Positions 43,382-54,389 of a stretch of DNA of 64,000 bases are shown one piece after another. The DNA comes from Kitagawia praeruptora (taxonomy: Eukaryota; Streptophyta; Magnoliopsida; Apiales; Apiaceae). Under the pieces are notes generated by a model. The model saw nothing but the letters and a program-made list of their open reading frames with translations. It was not told the DNA's origin and searched no databases. Both the position numbers and the translations under genes were made by a program. The DNA lies in NCBI GenBank assembly GCA_037693485.1, contig CM075354.1, positions 89,711,001-89,775,000 of the forward strand. Reading direction: 5' to 3'. Each line of letters opens with the position of its first letter. Positions within the stretch are counted from its first letter, which is position 1.

Positions 43382-44491
43382 ACAATTATATCCTTATATA
43401 TAATAAGGGTAAGAGAATTTTATCCATCATTTTGGTTTGATCACTCTATTTTGGTCATTATACTACCAAAAAAATCTCAATCTTCGAATCTAATATTTTT
43501 AAAAATAGACGATCAAGATTATATCATATTAGAAAGAAAATTATAATCTAAAAAGAATGTAATTCAAAAAAGTTGTATTGGAATTGAATTTTAAAAAGAA
43601 AATTATAATATGAAGAGGATATTATTAAAAAAGGATACAATTAAATTTTACATAATTTTTATATTAATATTAAAAAAGTTTATATTTACTATTTGGATCC
43701 TATTCCGAGATCTCTAGAAATCAGATTTGAATGATTTTACAACCCACGCGAATCTCATTAAATTATTTTTAATTGTAATGATTTAACAATTATTATTGAA
43801 ATGGAAACACTTAGAATCTCAAGAGAAAATATAATGTGTAAAAGACCTACATTGATAATTCTATTCAATTTAAATAATCAAATTATATATGATTTAATTT
43901 AAATCATTTACATACACTAAATAGGATTATTAATGTAGGTATTCTACACTATATAAGTGCATGGAAACACGTTTCAGTTGTTTTCATTGAAAAATATTTA
44001 AGATAATTGATCGTAATCTTTTTTATTCTAAGTTATAATAAAAAATTGCTAATACAATATAAGAATTATAATAATAATAATAAGATTTCAATTTTATTAC
44101 GTTTTTTTAAAAAATAACATATAATCGCATGGAAGATTGTTCTAGAGTAGTGTATAGAAACATGTTCTAGTTGTTCTCCTTGAAAAAAAATCTTTCGGAG
44201 AATTGATCGTATTATTTTTTGATTCTAAATTATGATAAAAAATTGTATTATAATTATAATAGGATTCAAATTTTTTTTTTAAAACAAATAACATAGAATT
44301 AAAAAGGAAATATGATTCTAGGGGTGAAACTATTTTTTTATTTAAAGTTGTAATAAAAAAATTATAATTATAATAGGATTTCTATTTCATTAAAAAAAAC
44401 AACATAGAAATAGAATTATAGTAGAAATAGGATTGCACAGTGCAAACCAAAAAGTGGTACCGTTAAAAGAGTGTTTAGCTTATTAATAATA
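43382..44491. other. A+T-rich DNA between Helitron-like repeats
   Basis: No gene. Poly-A/T-rich, with loosely repeated words (AAAATTATAATA); probably old transposon debris. Confidence 0.5.
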
Positions 44492-44673
44492 CTAGCTTAT
44501 AACTCGTGCGATGCACAGATTTTTTTGAGATGTAACAAATTTTATTTTATGTTACAACTATATATTTATATAATCATTATTTACAATATTTTATTTTAAT
44601 TTTAATATTAATAATTTAATATAAATTTAATTACTGATATGGTATCTTACTTGTGCTTGAAGTTCTTCTTAAA
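44492..44673 (-). repeat. Truncated Helitron 3' end
   Basis: The first about 145 bp (CTAGCTTATAACTCGTGCG...) repeat the start of the adjacent Helitron at 44674, then diverge. A 3' fragment only, in the same orientation. Confidence 0.6.
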
Positions 44674-45363
44674 CTAGCTTATAACCCGTGCGATACACAG
44701 ATTTTTTTGATATGTAACAAATTTTATTTTATGTTACAACTATATATTTATATAATCATTATTTGCAATATTTAATTTTAATTTTAATATTAATAATTTA
44801 ATATAAATTTAATTAATGATATGCATGATTTAAAACTTATATTATAAAATTTTAAAATAAATATGTCATTGATAGAATTAGAACCTTGAAATTTTAGTAA
44901 ATTAATTTAATTATATAATATATTTAATCATTAAATCTAACGATTCCGATTTTTTACTAAAAATTATAAACAATGTATAAAGATTTTTAATATATTTTAT
45001 TAATAATTTAAAAATATGATGTGGTATTTTCGGGTATATATTAATGATTGTAAGATTAATTTTAAATTAAAAATATAACGTGTTTAAATTCGAAAGAAAA
45101 TATTAATGATTGGAAGATATGATACGATTGATGTTTTTAAGTGTTTATAAAAGGGAATATCTTCAATTAAAAATAAACGTGAAAAAAGGCAATCGACTAC
45201 TTACCATTAATTATATTATGTTATTATTTATTTTAGGAGGTTTAATAGTATATATATCATATATATTTTTCTTTATAATGAAGGGTAAATAAGTAAATTC
45301 ACTACTTACCAAAAAACAGGTATCAAAACTTTTATTGGTTCGGCTTTTATATAATAGTATAGA
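44674..45363 (-). mobile_element. Non-autonomous Helitron, minus orientation
   Basis: The minus-strand 5' end is A|TCTATACTATTATATAAAAG (right border 45363). The 3' end is CTAG followed by T (left border 44674), preceded by a GTGTATCGCAC-type hairpin. 690 bp, homologous to 37366-38149 in opposite orientation. Confidence 0.8.
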
Positions 45364-45371
45364 TATATATA

Positions 45372-45708
45372 CTAGTTTATAACACGTGCAACGCATGACT
45401 CCTTTTTTAATATTTATAATTATATTAATTTTTTGAAATTTAATATGTTATTAATTTACATATCAAATTGTTATTAAAAAAATTGATATATGTAAAGTTT
45501 TACACGTTTGATTTAATATTTGTTCTTTATCTTGAATTATTAAAGTTTGAATTGGACGATTACAGCCCATGTGAAATTAGCAAAATAATCTTTGATTTAA
45601 TGATGGTTTAATATTTTTTTAATTAAATCTACGCAGAAACAAAGAAAAAATAATTCGTTTTGATTATCAAAATACCCTTATAATTATTTGAAGATAGTTC
45701 TACTAAAA
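45372..45708 (-). repeat. Helitron-like repeat A, copy 2
   Basis: It starts CTAGTTTATAACACGTGC and matches 43038-43381 through AGATAGTTCTACTA. It lies 8 bp after the preceding Helitron. Confidence 0.55.
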
Positions 45709-46311
45709 TAAATAGATAAAATTCAATTATTATACAATCTTTTATATCCTTTTCAGATTATTACTTCTTTTTAAAATTCAATTCTAATACAATCTTTTTA
45801 ATTATATTATTTTTATATTATAATTTTCTTTTTAATGTGATATAATCTTGATCGTTTATTTTTAAAAATATTATATTCGACGGTTGAGATTATTTTGACG
45901 GTACAATGACGAAACCAAAGTGACCAAGCAAAAATTATGAATAAGATCCTTTTAAGCTTAATAGATACTAGCCTATAACCCGTGCGATGCACGGTTGCTT
46001 GTAATTTTTTTAATTATATTTTATTATTAAAGTTTTAGATGTATATATATTTTTATTAATAAAATAATTTATAACTTTATAATCCCATGTATATAAATAT
46101 TATTAAAATTATTTATTTTGAATTATTATAGTTGTATTTTGAATTATTATATTTGTGTATGTGGTGCACATTAATATTAATACATATTATTTAGGCTATG
46201 TGTGTTTTTTTTTAATTTTATTAATAATAGAGATTTAACCAAACCAAAGAGTGACAAAAAAAGAGTACCAAAAAAGAGTAACCAAAAAAAGAGTACCAAA
46301 CCAAATATACC

Positions 46312-46832
46312 TGATGTGGGCTGAAAGTAAGCCCTAAAGACACATTTAATGTGGCATTAATTAGACCTAGAATGGTCCAAACGTGGGGCCCACCAGATGG
46401 GCCCAAATCCTATTTACAATATTTAATTTCGTAATTAATATTAGGGATAATAAACAGCTCAGCAATAAGTGTCAGATAGGGACATTATCTCTATCAAGGA
46501 GTAGCCTCCGAGGCGCATACTCATACAAGGAAACAGACTCTTACAAGGTAGGAGTCTAGAACTTTCCTCTAGGCTGACTTACCCACCAAGTCACCTAACC
46601 CTAATACAACTCTAAGGCTTCTCAGCCTATATAAAGGGTCAGACCCCTCATCTCAGAACTACGTTTTATTGGCTTGATTCTCTTAATACAGAGATACGTA
46701 GGCATTCTGTGAGGACCGATTAAGTCTCGAACGCAGAAGCAGCCATTAAAGCTCGAAGCTCAACCACCCTTTGCATTGAATATACTTAAACCCTAGCCGC
46801 AATATTCATAACCTAGTTTTTATTCCACAACA
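46312..46832 (+). repeat. 5' LTR of the Tat-like element
   Basis: TGATGTGGGC...CCACAACA. TATA box TATATAAA at 46628-46635. The only difference from the 3' LTR is the base right after this box (G here, T at 53431). Confidence 0.96.
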
Positions 46833-46834
46833 TT

Positions 46835-46852
46835 TGGCGCCGTCTGTGGGAA
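46835..46852 (+). promoter_or_regulatory. Primer-binding site of the Tat-like element
   Basis: TGGCGCCGTCTGTGGGAA starts 2 nt after the LTR. I do not assign the tRNA with confidence. Confidence 0.85.
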
Positions 46853-46865
46853 AAAGACATCAACC

Positions 46866-49499
46866 ATGGTTCAAACACGAAGAACAGCACCAAGCACTAC
46901 CGAGCCGATCGTTACCGAGGCTCTACCTCTAAGCTCTGCTCCGCCTGTTACTGAACAAATACCCCCAGCCACAGGGGTGATTACTCAAACTCAGGTTTCT
47001 CAACCTCTAGGGACGAATTCCCATGCTGAGGGGACGTTGCCTTTGGTCATCCATCCTGGTCAAGGAACCAGCGCCCTCCAGACGCTGGTTTCTCCTCTAG
47101 TTGATCCCAGTCGCCCACCACCAGGGGTACAGATCCATACTACGGATCTCCCCGTGAGTACTAACCCGATGTATGGCCTGCCTAACTACCTTCCTGGACC
47201 CAGTGGTCATGCCTTGCAGATCCGAGATCAAGAGTATCTTGACTACTCTGGCCCCTATACTGACGATTCGTCATCTGAAGACGATGATCGAGACGAAGCC
47301 CCAAGGAGGTGACGCGCTAGTAAGGAACCTCTGAGGAGGAATCCAGCAAACCGTGATGGTCCTTTAACAATCGCAGAAAGAATTAAGGCTTATGAAGCCG
47401 AGATTCAGAAGCTGAAGGACGACCAAGCAAGGGAGAAAGAAAGACAGAACCCTAATCAGACTCGACCTCCTCCGACTTCAGGAGGGATTCCCTTCATAGA
47501 TTTGGAGAGGTCTTCAAGGAGACGGCGAAGGGCTGAAGCCCCAACCAGAGGGACTACAAGGGTGGAACTCCCCAAGAGTAACCCCAAAGACTTGATGCCA
47601 CAAGGAGATCTCGATGATCCGACCCCTCCGTTCACTGAGGACGTGATGAACGCGCATATCTCCCGAAAGTTTAAGATGCCCACAATAAAAGCTTATGATG
47701 GAACGGGGGATCCCGCAACTCATGTGAGAACGTTTACGAGCGCATTGTTATTGCAGCCCGCTAACGATGCCCTTAAGTGTAGGGCGTTCCCCCAAACCCT
47801 GTCAGGCATGGCGCAACGTTGGTATAGCCGTCTACCTCCAAATTCAATTAGCTCTTTTAAGGAATTGAGTACCGCTTTTGTCAGTCAATTCATTAGCGGA
47901 AGAATTCATGAGAAAAGCTCTGCATCCCTTATGTATGTAGTACAGGGGAAGAACGAGAACCTGAGAGATTATCTCAAGCGATTCACTAAGGAGACCCTAA
48001 ACATCACTGATTTGGAAAATAAGGTGGCTATGGTAGCCCTGCAGCATGGAACCACGGATCTCTTTTTTAAGAGGTCACTGGCAAAACATCCCCCTGAGAA
48101 CATGGATGAGCTCCAACGAAGGGCTGATAAGTACATTAAGGCTGAGGATAGCATGAAGAAGGAAGCCACGTTGGGCAATGGAGGCAACGGGAACTCGAAG
48201 AAGCGAAAGCAAGACCAGGAGTATGATGACCAGGAATATGATGCTAGGGACAAGTATCCCCGAACTAGTGAGGACTCCGACTCTGCCCCTAAGAAGAGCC
48301 AAGGACCAAGGTTCACTGAGTATGCAAGGTTGAACACTCCCAGGAGTCGAATCCTATTGGACATTGAGAAGGATAAGGATTTCCGATGGCCGAAGCCACT
48401 CAGGGGTGATCCCACAAAGAGGAACAAAAATCAGTATTGTAGATTCCACAAGGATGTAGGGCATGACACTGATGATTGTAAGCAACTCAAAGATGAGATC
48501 GAGTTCTTGATCCGTAAAGGGAAGTTGGGCCACTTCACTAAGGGTGAAGATCGTGGTAATCAGAGAAGAGAGTATGATAGGAACGACGACGATCGGGATC
48601 GCACCCCACAGCCCCGAGGGCCAGTGATCAACATAATCTCAGGAGGCCCGACTGCGGCCGGGACGACTAGGAACTCTCGGAAGGCTTATGCCCGAGAAGT
48701 GATGCATATTGTCGGAGAGACACCAAAGCGTGCAAAAACCAAAGTAACAATCGAATTTGATGATTCAGACCTTGAAGGGGTGAAGTTCCCCCATGATGAC
48801 CCACTGGTCATAACACCCATGATTGGGAATTCAGAGGTGAAGCGAGTCTTGATAGACAATGGAGCTTCAGTGGACATTTTGTTCTATGATGCATTCGTGA
48901 AAATGGGATACAACGACTCTCAGTTGACCCTATCTAACATGCCTATATATGGATTCAGCGGAGTAGAGACTAAAATTGAGGGAACTATTCTGTTGCCCGT
49001 CACCATCGGACAGAAGCCAACAGAGGCCACTCAGATGCTGAACTTTTTGGTTATCAAAGCGTCTTCCACCTACAATGCCATCCTCGGGAGGACTGGACTC
49101 CATGCTTTTAAGGCTGTGGCCTCAACCTATCACATGAAGATCAAGTTTCCAACCAGGAATGGTGTAGGAGAACAAAAAGGTGACCAGAAAATGGCTAGGA
49201 GCTGTTATGTAGCCGCGTTAAGGCCTGATGGAGTCGGGGGGCAGGTCCTTCCGATTGAAGACATGGACGTTTGTAGTGATAAGGAACATCAAGAAAGGCC
49301 AGCAGAGGACATCACACATAAACCTCGGACAGCTATTAAGGCTAAGGCGTCAACTGACTTCGTGGTTGAATGCATCATTGGCAACCAAGAAATCGAGGGG
49401 CAGGAGATTGTACCCCAAGCTGTAAGTGAACTTCAAAATAAGAATGAGGTGACCAGAAGGAGTAGTGAGTGCTCAATTTTATTGGAGCATCAAAAATAA
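46866..49499 (+). pseudogene. Tat-like gag and protease (one internal TGA)
   Basis: ATG 46866 (MVQTRRTAPSTTEP) opens a frame that continues in register to 49499. It is interrupted only by TGA 47310-47312, which a single C-to-T change of CGA would explain. Translation could also start at a later ATG after the stop. Gag core: FKMPTIKAYDGTGDPATHVR, AQRWYSRLPPNSISSFKELS, IHEKSSASLMYVVQGKNENL. A zinc-knuckle-like CRFHKDVGHDTDDCKQLKDE follows. The protease has VLIDNGASVDILF, where DNGAS stands for the usual D[TS]GAS, then AILGRTGLHAF. The end (TDFVVECIIGNQEIEGQE) is RNase H-region sequence joined after loss of RT. Confidence 0.85.
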
Positions 49500-50252
49500 A
49501 ATCAAGTGGTGCAAGCCTAGTCTTGCAAAGCCCCGATGGGTTCAAATTATCCTAGTAGTTTTTAGCTTCATATTTTATCTAGTAGAAGTAGAAATAAGGT
49601 TCGATGAAACCATCGCAGAGCATGTTGCTCCGAGTAGGACAGTAGTATTCTATGTAAGGGTTGAACCCATCTCAAGTTATTAATGCAAGTTTGTTTTCCA
49701 TTCATTGATTATGTGATTTTATTTATGTACCTAACACCTGATATGTGTAAGTCAAAGATGACCAAGTACCGAAAATAAAAAAATACACGAATGGAAACAA
49801 ACAAACGCATAAATAAAAACCCTGAAGGGTCGAGAGTTACTAAGAGTTTAAGTCCTTGAAGGACCCCGGATAAAAAACAAGAAGCAAAGATAGGTTTGAA
49901 AACCCTGAAATCAGAACTAAGATTCGAGACAAGCCGTGAAAGTCATGAAGTCAAGTAAGGGATCCTAAAGACCTTTAGTTTGACATCAATCCAAAAGAAA
50001 GGTCGTGAATACTTGGTAGTCGACATATGAACACTAACGATGAACATGTAAACGTCAACCTCGAATCCTAGGATGAGGAACACGAGTTATTAGCCATGAA
50101 GGCCATGGGATAGCTATGAAGGCCAAACTTGAAGGGGTCATGAACCTCCAGATAAGATCCAATGGTTGAAACTTCAAGTCAAAGCTTGAAAACCAATCTG
50201 AAATTTTGGACCCTCAATCCAGAATGCCAACATTGAAATATCTGAACAAGCA
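49500..50252. other. Scrambled pol remnant of the Tat-like element
   Basis: No open frame. It has decayed RNase H-flank sequence and stretches with AGCTATGAAGGCCAAACTTG-like words that also form the tandem array further on. Confidence 0.6.
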
Positions 50253-51060
50253 TTGAGTGCCATCCTCATTCGAAAGGATAACAAGGTTCAGAAGCCTATC
50301 TACTATGTGAGCAAGATGTTGCATGCAGTTGAGTTAAATTATTCTCCCATTAAGAAGTGTGCTTTGGCATTGGTAACAGCCTCGAGGAAGCTACGATCGT
50401 ACTTCCAGGCACATAAGATTGAAATCCTGACGGACCAGCAACTGAGAAACATATTGCATAACCCGAAGGCTAGCTAAGTAGGCGATAAAACTCAGATACT
50501 TTGATATCGCGTACAATCCTCGAATTGCAATTAAAGCACAGGTACTCGTTGACTTCTTAGTTGAATATACCATTGACAACCAAGAAGTCGGGGGGCAGGA
50601 AGGCACAACACCCCAATAAGGGCAAGATGAGACACCCCAAGAGGGAGAGAACTTATAAAGTTTAGAAGAAACATTGGGTGCTCTATTTTGATAGGGCATC
50701 AAAAACAAAATCAAGTGGTGCTTGTATAGTCCTACAGAGCCTTGATGGCTTCGCGATTGAATGTGCCTTGAAGTTGAATATTTTTCGACAACCAATAACG
50801 AGGCAGAGTATAAAGCCTTGAAAGCCGGACTAGGCTCGTCTTTAGCCATGAGGGCCAAAAATCTTAAAGTCTATGGAGACTCAAGGCTGGTGATAGCCCA
50901 AGTGAGTAGAGCTCTAAAAGCCAAAGATGAAACGATGTTGAAATATATGAAAATTGTAAAATCACAGTTGGTATGGTATGATTCGAGGAATACCAACTTG
51001 TATAACGGCCGATGCCTTGTCCAAATTCGCCTCGTCTGAAATCGAGAATTACACTAGAAG
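50253..51060 (+). pseudogene. RNase H remnants of the Tat-like element
   Basis: 50253-50477 encodes SAILIRKDNKVQKPIYYVSK, ELNYSPIKKCALALVTAS and ILTDQQLRNILHNPKAS, the RT-RNase H connection of Tat elements. 50761-51039 encodes TTNNEAEYKALKAGL and NLKVYGDSRLVIAQV, a second RNase H. Stops and shifts separate them. No RT catalytic motif and no integrase core is found anywhere in the element. Confidence 0.8.
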
Positions 51061-51645
51061 TGTTTACTATCAGGTCTTGGAGACCCCACTATAGAGCGCA
51101 AATTGTTGGCGCCCATCGACGCTGGAAGTTGCTAGACAGACCCCCATCAAAGCTCATCTTGAGGCTGGTTGGCTCCTTGATAATGCCTTGATGGCCAACA
51201 ATGCTGTCTGCCTCCAATCGAGCTTGTCGTCTGAGTTTAATGGCTCGAATCAAGAGTCGTTAGTCAAGTTGAAACCTAGAGTCAAGATAGAGTAGTGACA
51301 ACTAGCCAAGGCACACCAGACTTGAAGTCAAGTGCTGAGTGGCAAAGGAACTTCTTGAACGATCAACCGAGAAGCAAGACCTCCACCATATGAAGCAAGG
51401 GGGGCAAGAACTAAGAAACAAGTAATTTGAATTCAAGGTTCACGAAACCTTTCAAGGCATGGCAAACACCTCCTATTGACCTGAAACCACGTGATTGGTG
51501 GTCCAGAACACCCCCAACTTGATAAATGTTTTGGTAGTTGATTAAGAACGCTTATCAGAAAAGCTAACAAGAAAGGTTAATACCTCAATTTGGAAATTGA
51601 AAAATGTACTTGGGATCCCGAGTCTCTGATCCAGAACATCGACGT
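51061..51645. other. Decayed integrase-proximal remnant
   Basis: The start resembles the sequence after Tat RNase H, full of stops. No usable domain. Confidence 0.5.
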
Positions 51646-51660
51646 GGAAGGCCAAGATTA

Positions 51661-51755
51661 GCCATGAAGGCCAAGATTAGCCATGAAGGCCAAAGTTAGC
51701 CATGAAGGCCAAGATTAGCCATGAAGGCCAAGATTAGCTATGAAGGCCAAACTTG
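51661..51755. repeat. 19-bp tandem repeat, five units
   Basis: GCCATGAAGGCCAAGATTA recurs at 51661, 51680, 51699, 51718 and (GCTATG variant) 51737. A partial unit precedes it. Related words occur near 50090-50140. Confidence 0.92.
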
Positions 51756-51779
51756 AGGAGGTCGTCATTAATCTCAAAT

Positions 51780-52635
51780 CCATCCGAAACAACTATAAAC
51801 CCAAGGTCTAAATTGACCCAAATTTGATTTGAGGCCCAATAAACTTTTAGTTGGATACTAGGTCTGTTAAGCATGAAAATCTAGGAAGTAAAGGCCCATT
51901 GTGACCTAGGCCCAAAAGAAGGAAACCCAAACAAGGTCCACCATTAAAAGCCCGTAGAAGGCCCAAGAAGCCAATGGCAAACAAAAATTATGCTCGAGGT
52001 CGGTGATTTTTGAAGTCGAAAATACATTATGATGAGCTCGTATGGGACGACCTTGGATCCCCATATGAAGTCGCCAAGGCGTGACTCGAGATCGCAAAGC
52101 CCAGGTCGTAAATGAACTGAAAAACAATAAAAACCCTAACGACTTGAACCTTATTTGAGTTCTTAATTAGGTTGGGTTGAGGTCGAAAATATACTATGGC
52201 TAGATTGTAAATTTGAGATCGAAAAAGAGCGGAAACTCGCGAAAAAGTCATGCGACTTGAAGCCAATTTGAGGTCGGTATCTCCTATAATTGAGATCGCG
52301 AACCTGAGCTCGAAAATGAACTAGAGAGAATAGAAATTTCTCGCGACCTCACTCCCAATTTGAGGTCGTTTCAACACCATCTGAGCTCGTCCATTCGAGG
52401 TCGGAAAAACACTGAAAATCCTGAAAAGAAGCCACGACTTGGCCTCCGTTTGAGTTCATTTTTGAGCTCGAAAATGAACTAATTTCTGCTCGAAATTTCC
52501 AGGTCGAAAATGACTTAGAAAGTAAGAAAAATGGCTGCGACCTTGAGGCAGTTTGAGCTCGAATTTGAGCTCGGGTTTGCAAAATTTCGAGCCGAAACGA
52601 TAATTTCTGAATAGTACTAGTCTTCAGAAATAAAA
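51780..52635. repeat. GAGGTCG/GAGCTCG-rich noncoding region
   Basis: About 850 bp with many irregular GAGGTCG, GAGCTCG and TCGAAAATGAAC words. No frame has domain similarity. It belongs to the 3' untranslated part of the Tat-like element. Confidence 0.6.
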
Positions 52636-52720
52636 ATCAGCCAGGGGCTCTGCCCCTTGGACCCCGCCAGGGGCTGCCGCCCCTTGGACCCCGCCCGGGG
52701 GCTGCCGCCCCCGGACCCCC
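52636..52720. repeat. GC-rich 28-30 bp tandem repeat
   Basis: Three imperfect units of CCAGGGGCTGCCGCCCCTTGG followed by ACCCCG. Each unit is itself an inverted repeat (GGGGCTGCCGCCCC). It is strikingly GC-rich in an A+T-rich window. Confidence 0.85.
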
Positions 52721-52721
52721 G

Positions 52722-52950
52722 CTAGCACCATTTAATGCCGATTAGCACAGATTAGTGCCGATTAGCACCGTTTATTGCATGTTAGCACCGATTAGTGCCG
52801 ATTAGCACCGTTTAGTGCCGGTATAGCACCGTTTAGCGCCGATTAGTGCCGTTTTATGCCATTCGACATTGTTTAACACTGTTTAAACATTGTTTAAGGC
52901 TGATTAGCGCTGTCTAGTGCCATTTAACACCGCTTAGTGTCGTTCAACAT
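52722..52950. repeat. Degenerate 11-12 bp array (GATTAGCACCG / GTTTAGTGCCG)
   Basis: About twenty units alternating GATTAGCACC and GTTTAGTGCC, an imperfect minisatellite. Because GCAC and GTGC alternate, neighbouring units can pair. Confidence 0.85.
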
Positions 52951-53091
52951 CGTCGTAAATTGCGTCGGTCGCTCCACGCTTTACACCAAGATGATATTGT
53001 TGAAAATACTCGCGTACGAGCAATGAACCCTGACCCAAGTCTTAATTAAGGCCTTTATAACTTCAAGGAAAACCTGATCAGTTTTCCTAGA

Positions 53092-53106
53092 AGTTGGGGG
53101 GGCAAA
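53092..53106 (+). promoter_or_regulatory. Polypurine tract of the Tat-like element
   Basis: GTTGGGGGGGCAAA just before the 3' LTR start TGATGTGGGC. Confidence 0.8.
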
Positions 53107-53627
53107 TGATGTGGGCTGAAAGTAAGCCCTAAAGACACATTTAATGTGGCATTAATTAGACCTAGAATGGTCCAAACGTGGGGCCCACCAGATGGGCCCA
53201 AATCCTATTTACAATATTTAATTTCGTAATTAATATTAGGGATAATAAACAGCTCAGCAATAAGTGTCAGATAGGGACATTATCTCTATCAAGGAGTAGC
53301 CTCCGAGGCGCATACTCATACAAGGAAACAGACTCTTACAAGGTAGGAGTCTAGAACTTTCCTCTAGGCTGACTTACCCACCAAGTCACCTAACCCTAAT
53401 ACAACTCTAAGGCTTCTCAGCCTATATAAATGGTCAGACCCCTCATCTCAGAACTACGTTTTATTGGCTTGATTCTCTTAATACAGAGATACGTAGGCAT
53501 TCTGTGAGGACCGATTAAGTCTCGAACGCAGAAGCAGCCATTAAAGCTCGAAGCTCAACCACCCTTTGCATTGAATATACTTAAACCCTAGCCGCAATAT
53601 TCATAACCTAGTTTTTATTCCACAACA
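53107..53627 (+). repeat. 3' LTR of the Tat-like element
   Basis: 521 bp, identical to the 5' LTR except T at 53431. It is followed by the ATACC duplication. Confidence 0.96.
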
Positions 53628-53632
53628 ATACC

Positions 53633-54003
53633 CTATTTTGCTTATAATAGTATAGTATAGATAGTATAGTATAGATAGATATTAATATTAATACATATTA
53701 TTTAGGCTATGTGTGTTTTTTTTTAATTTTATTAATAATAGAGATTTAACCCAAGCCAAAGAGTGACCTAAAAAAAAGTACCAAAAAAGAGTAACCAAAA
53801 AAAGAGTACCAAACCAAATATACCCTATTTTGCTTATAATAGTATAGTATAGATAGATAGTATAGATATTAATATTAATACATATTATTTAGGCTATGTG
53901 TGTTTTTTTTTTAATTTTATTAATAATAGAGATTTAACCAAACCAAAGAATGACAAAAAAAAGAGTACCAAAAGTAACCAAAAAAAGAGTACCAAACCAA
54001 ATA
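53633..54003. repeat. Tandem copies of a Helitron-end unit (about 195 bp)
   Basis: The segment from AATATTAATACATATTATTTAG to AAACCAAATATACC is present at 46170-46311, 53676-53822 and 53868-54003, each but the last followed by a TATAGTATAGATAG run. The retrotransposon inserted into the first unit. Confidence 0.85.
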
Positions 54004-54389
54004 TAATGAGCCTGCTGTAATTATTAGTATCTATGTTTATTTTGAGAAGATATTAGCATCTGCTTGCAATAATAGTAATACTAACAATAAAAAATATTTT
54101 TTTGTAGAAAACTAAATAATTGTCAAATTGCAGCAACATATAACCCGATTTATGCAATAAAAGAGTACCATCCAAAGTTGATATATCTATTGAGATATTG
54201 ATTAATTTTATTTCTTTATTTCCAAGGAACTATGTTATTGATCGTTTGCTGATCAGAGGGGCAGTTATGATGATGATGTTGATGATCCTCCTATTCCAAC
54301 CTTAAATTTGTTAGTTAACTTTTTGAATGACATTCAATGTGCGTGTGCCACTTAGCAAAAAAAAAAAAAAAAAAAGTGCGTGTGCCTAT
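54004..54389 (-). other. 3' flank of the WRI-like gene
   Basis: Noncoding on the gene strand. Possible poly(A) signals AATAAA (minus strand) are at 54207-54212 and 54215-54220, about 170-180 nt past the stop. A 19-base A run starts at 54357. Confidence 0.5.

Larger units (their letters stand above)
46312..53627 (+). mobile_element. Tat-like Ty3/gypsy retrotransposon, very young, pol destroyed
   Basis: LTRs 46312-46832 and 53107-53627 (521 bp each) differ at one base. The ATACC duplication is at 46307-46311 and 53628-53632. Primer site and polypurine tract are intact. Gag and protease are nearly open (one TGA), but RT and integrase are missing or scrambled, and the 3' third is noncoding tandem-repeat DNA. 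It is therefore non-autonomous and was probably moved recently by proteins from a relative. Confidence 0.95.
45968..53668 (-). mobile_element. Small Helitron split by the Tat-like element
   Basis: The 3' terminus (minus) is the hairpin CCGTGCGATGCACGG, then GGTTATAGGCTAG, at 45968-45990. The 5' terminus (TCTATACTATACTATTATAAGC) falls around 53660, after the retrotransposon. Without the insert it would be about 385 bp. Its 5' portion is repeated twice more to 54003. Confidence 0.6.

Noticed and set aside
47969..48427. Minus-strand frame of 152 codons in Tat-like gag
   Set aside because: Shadow of the gag frame, with no independent support.
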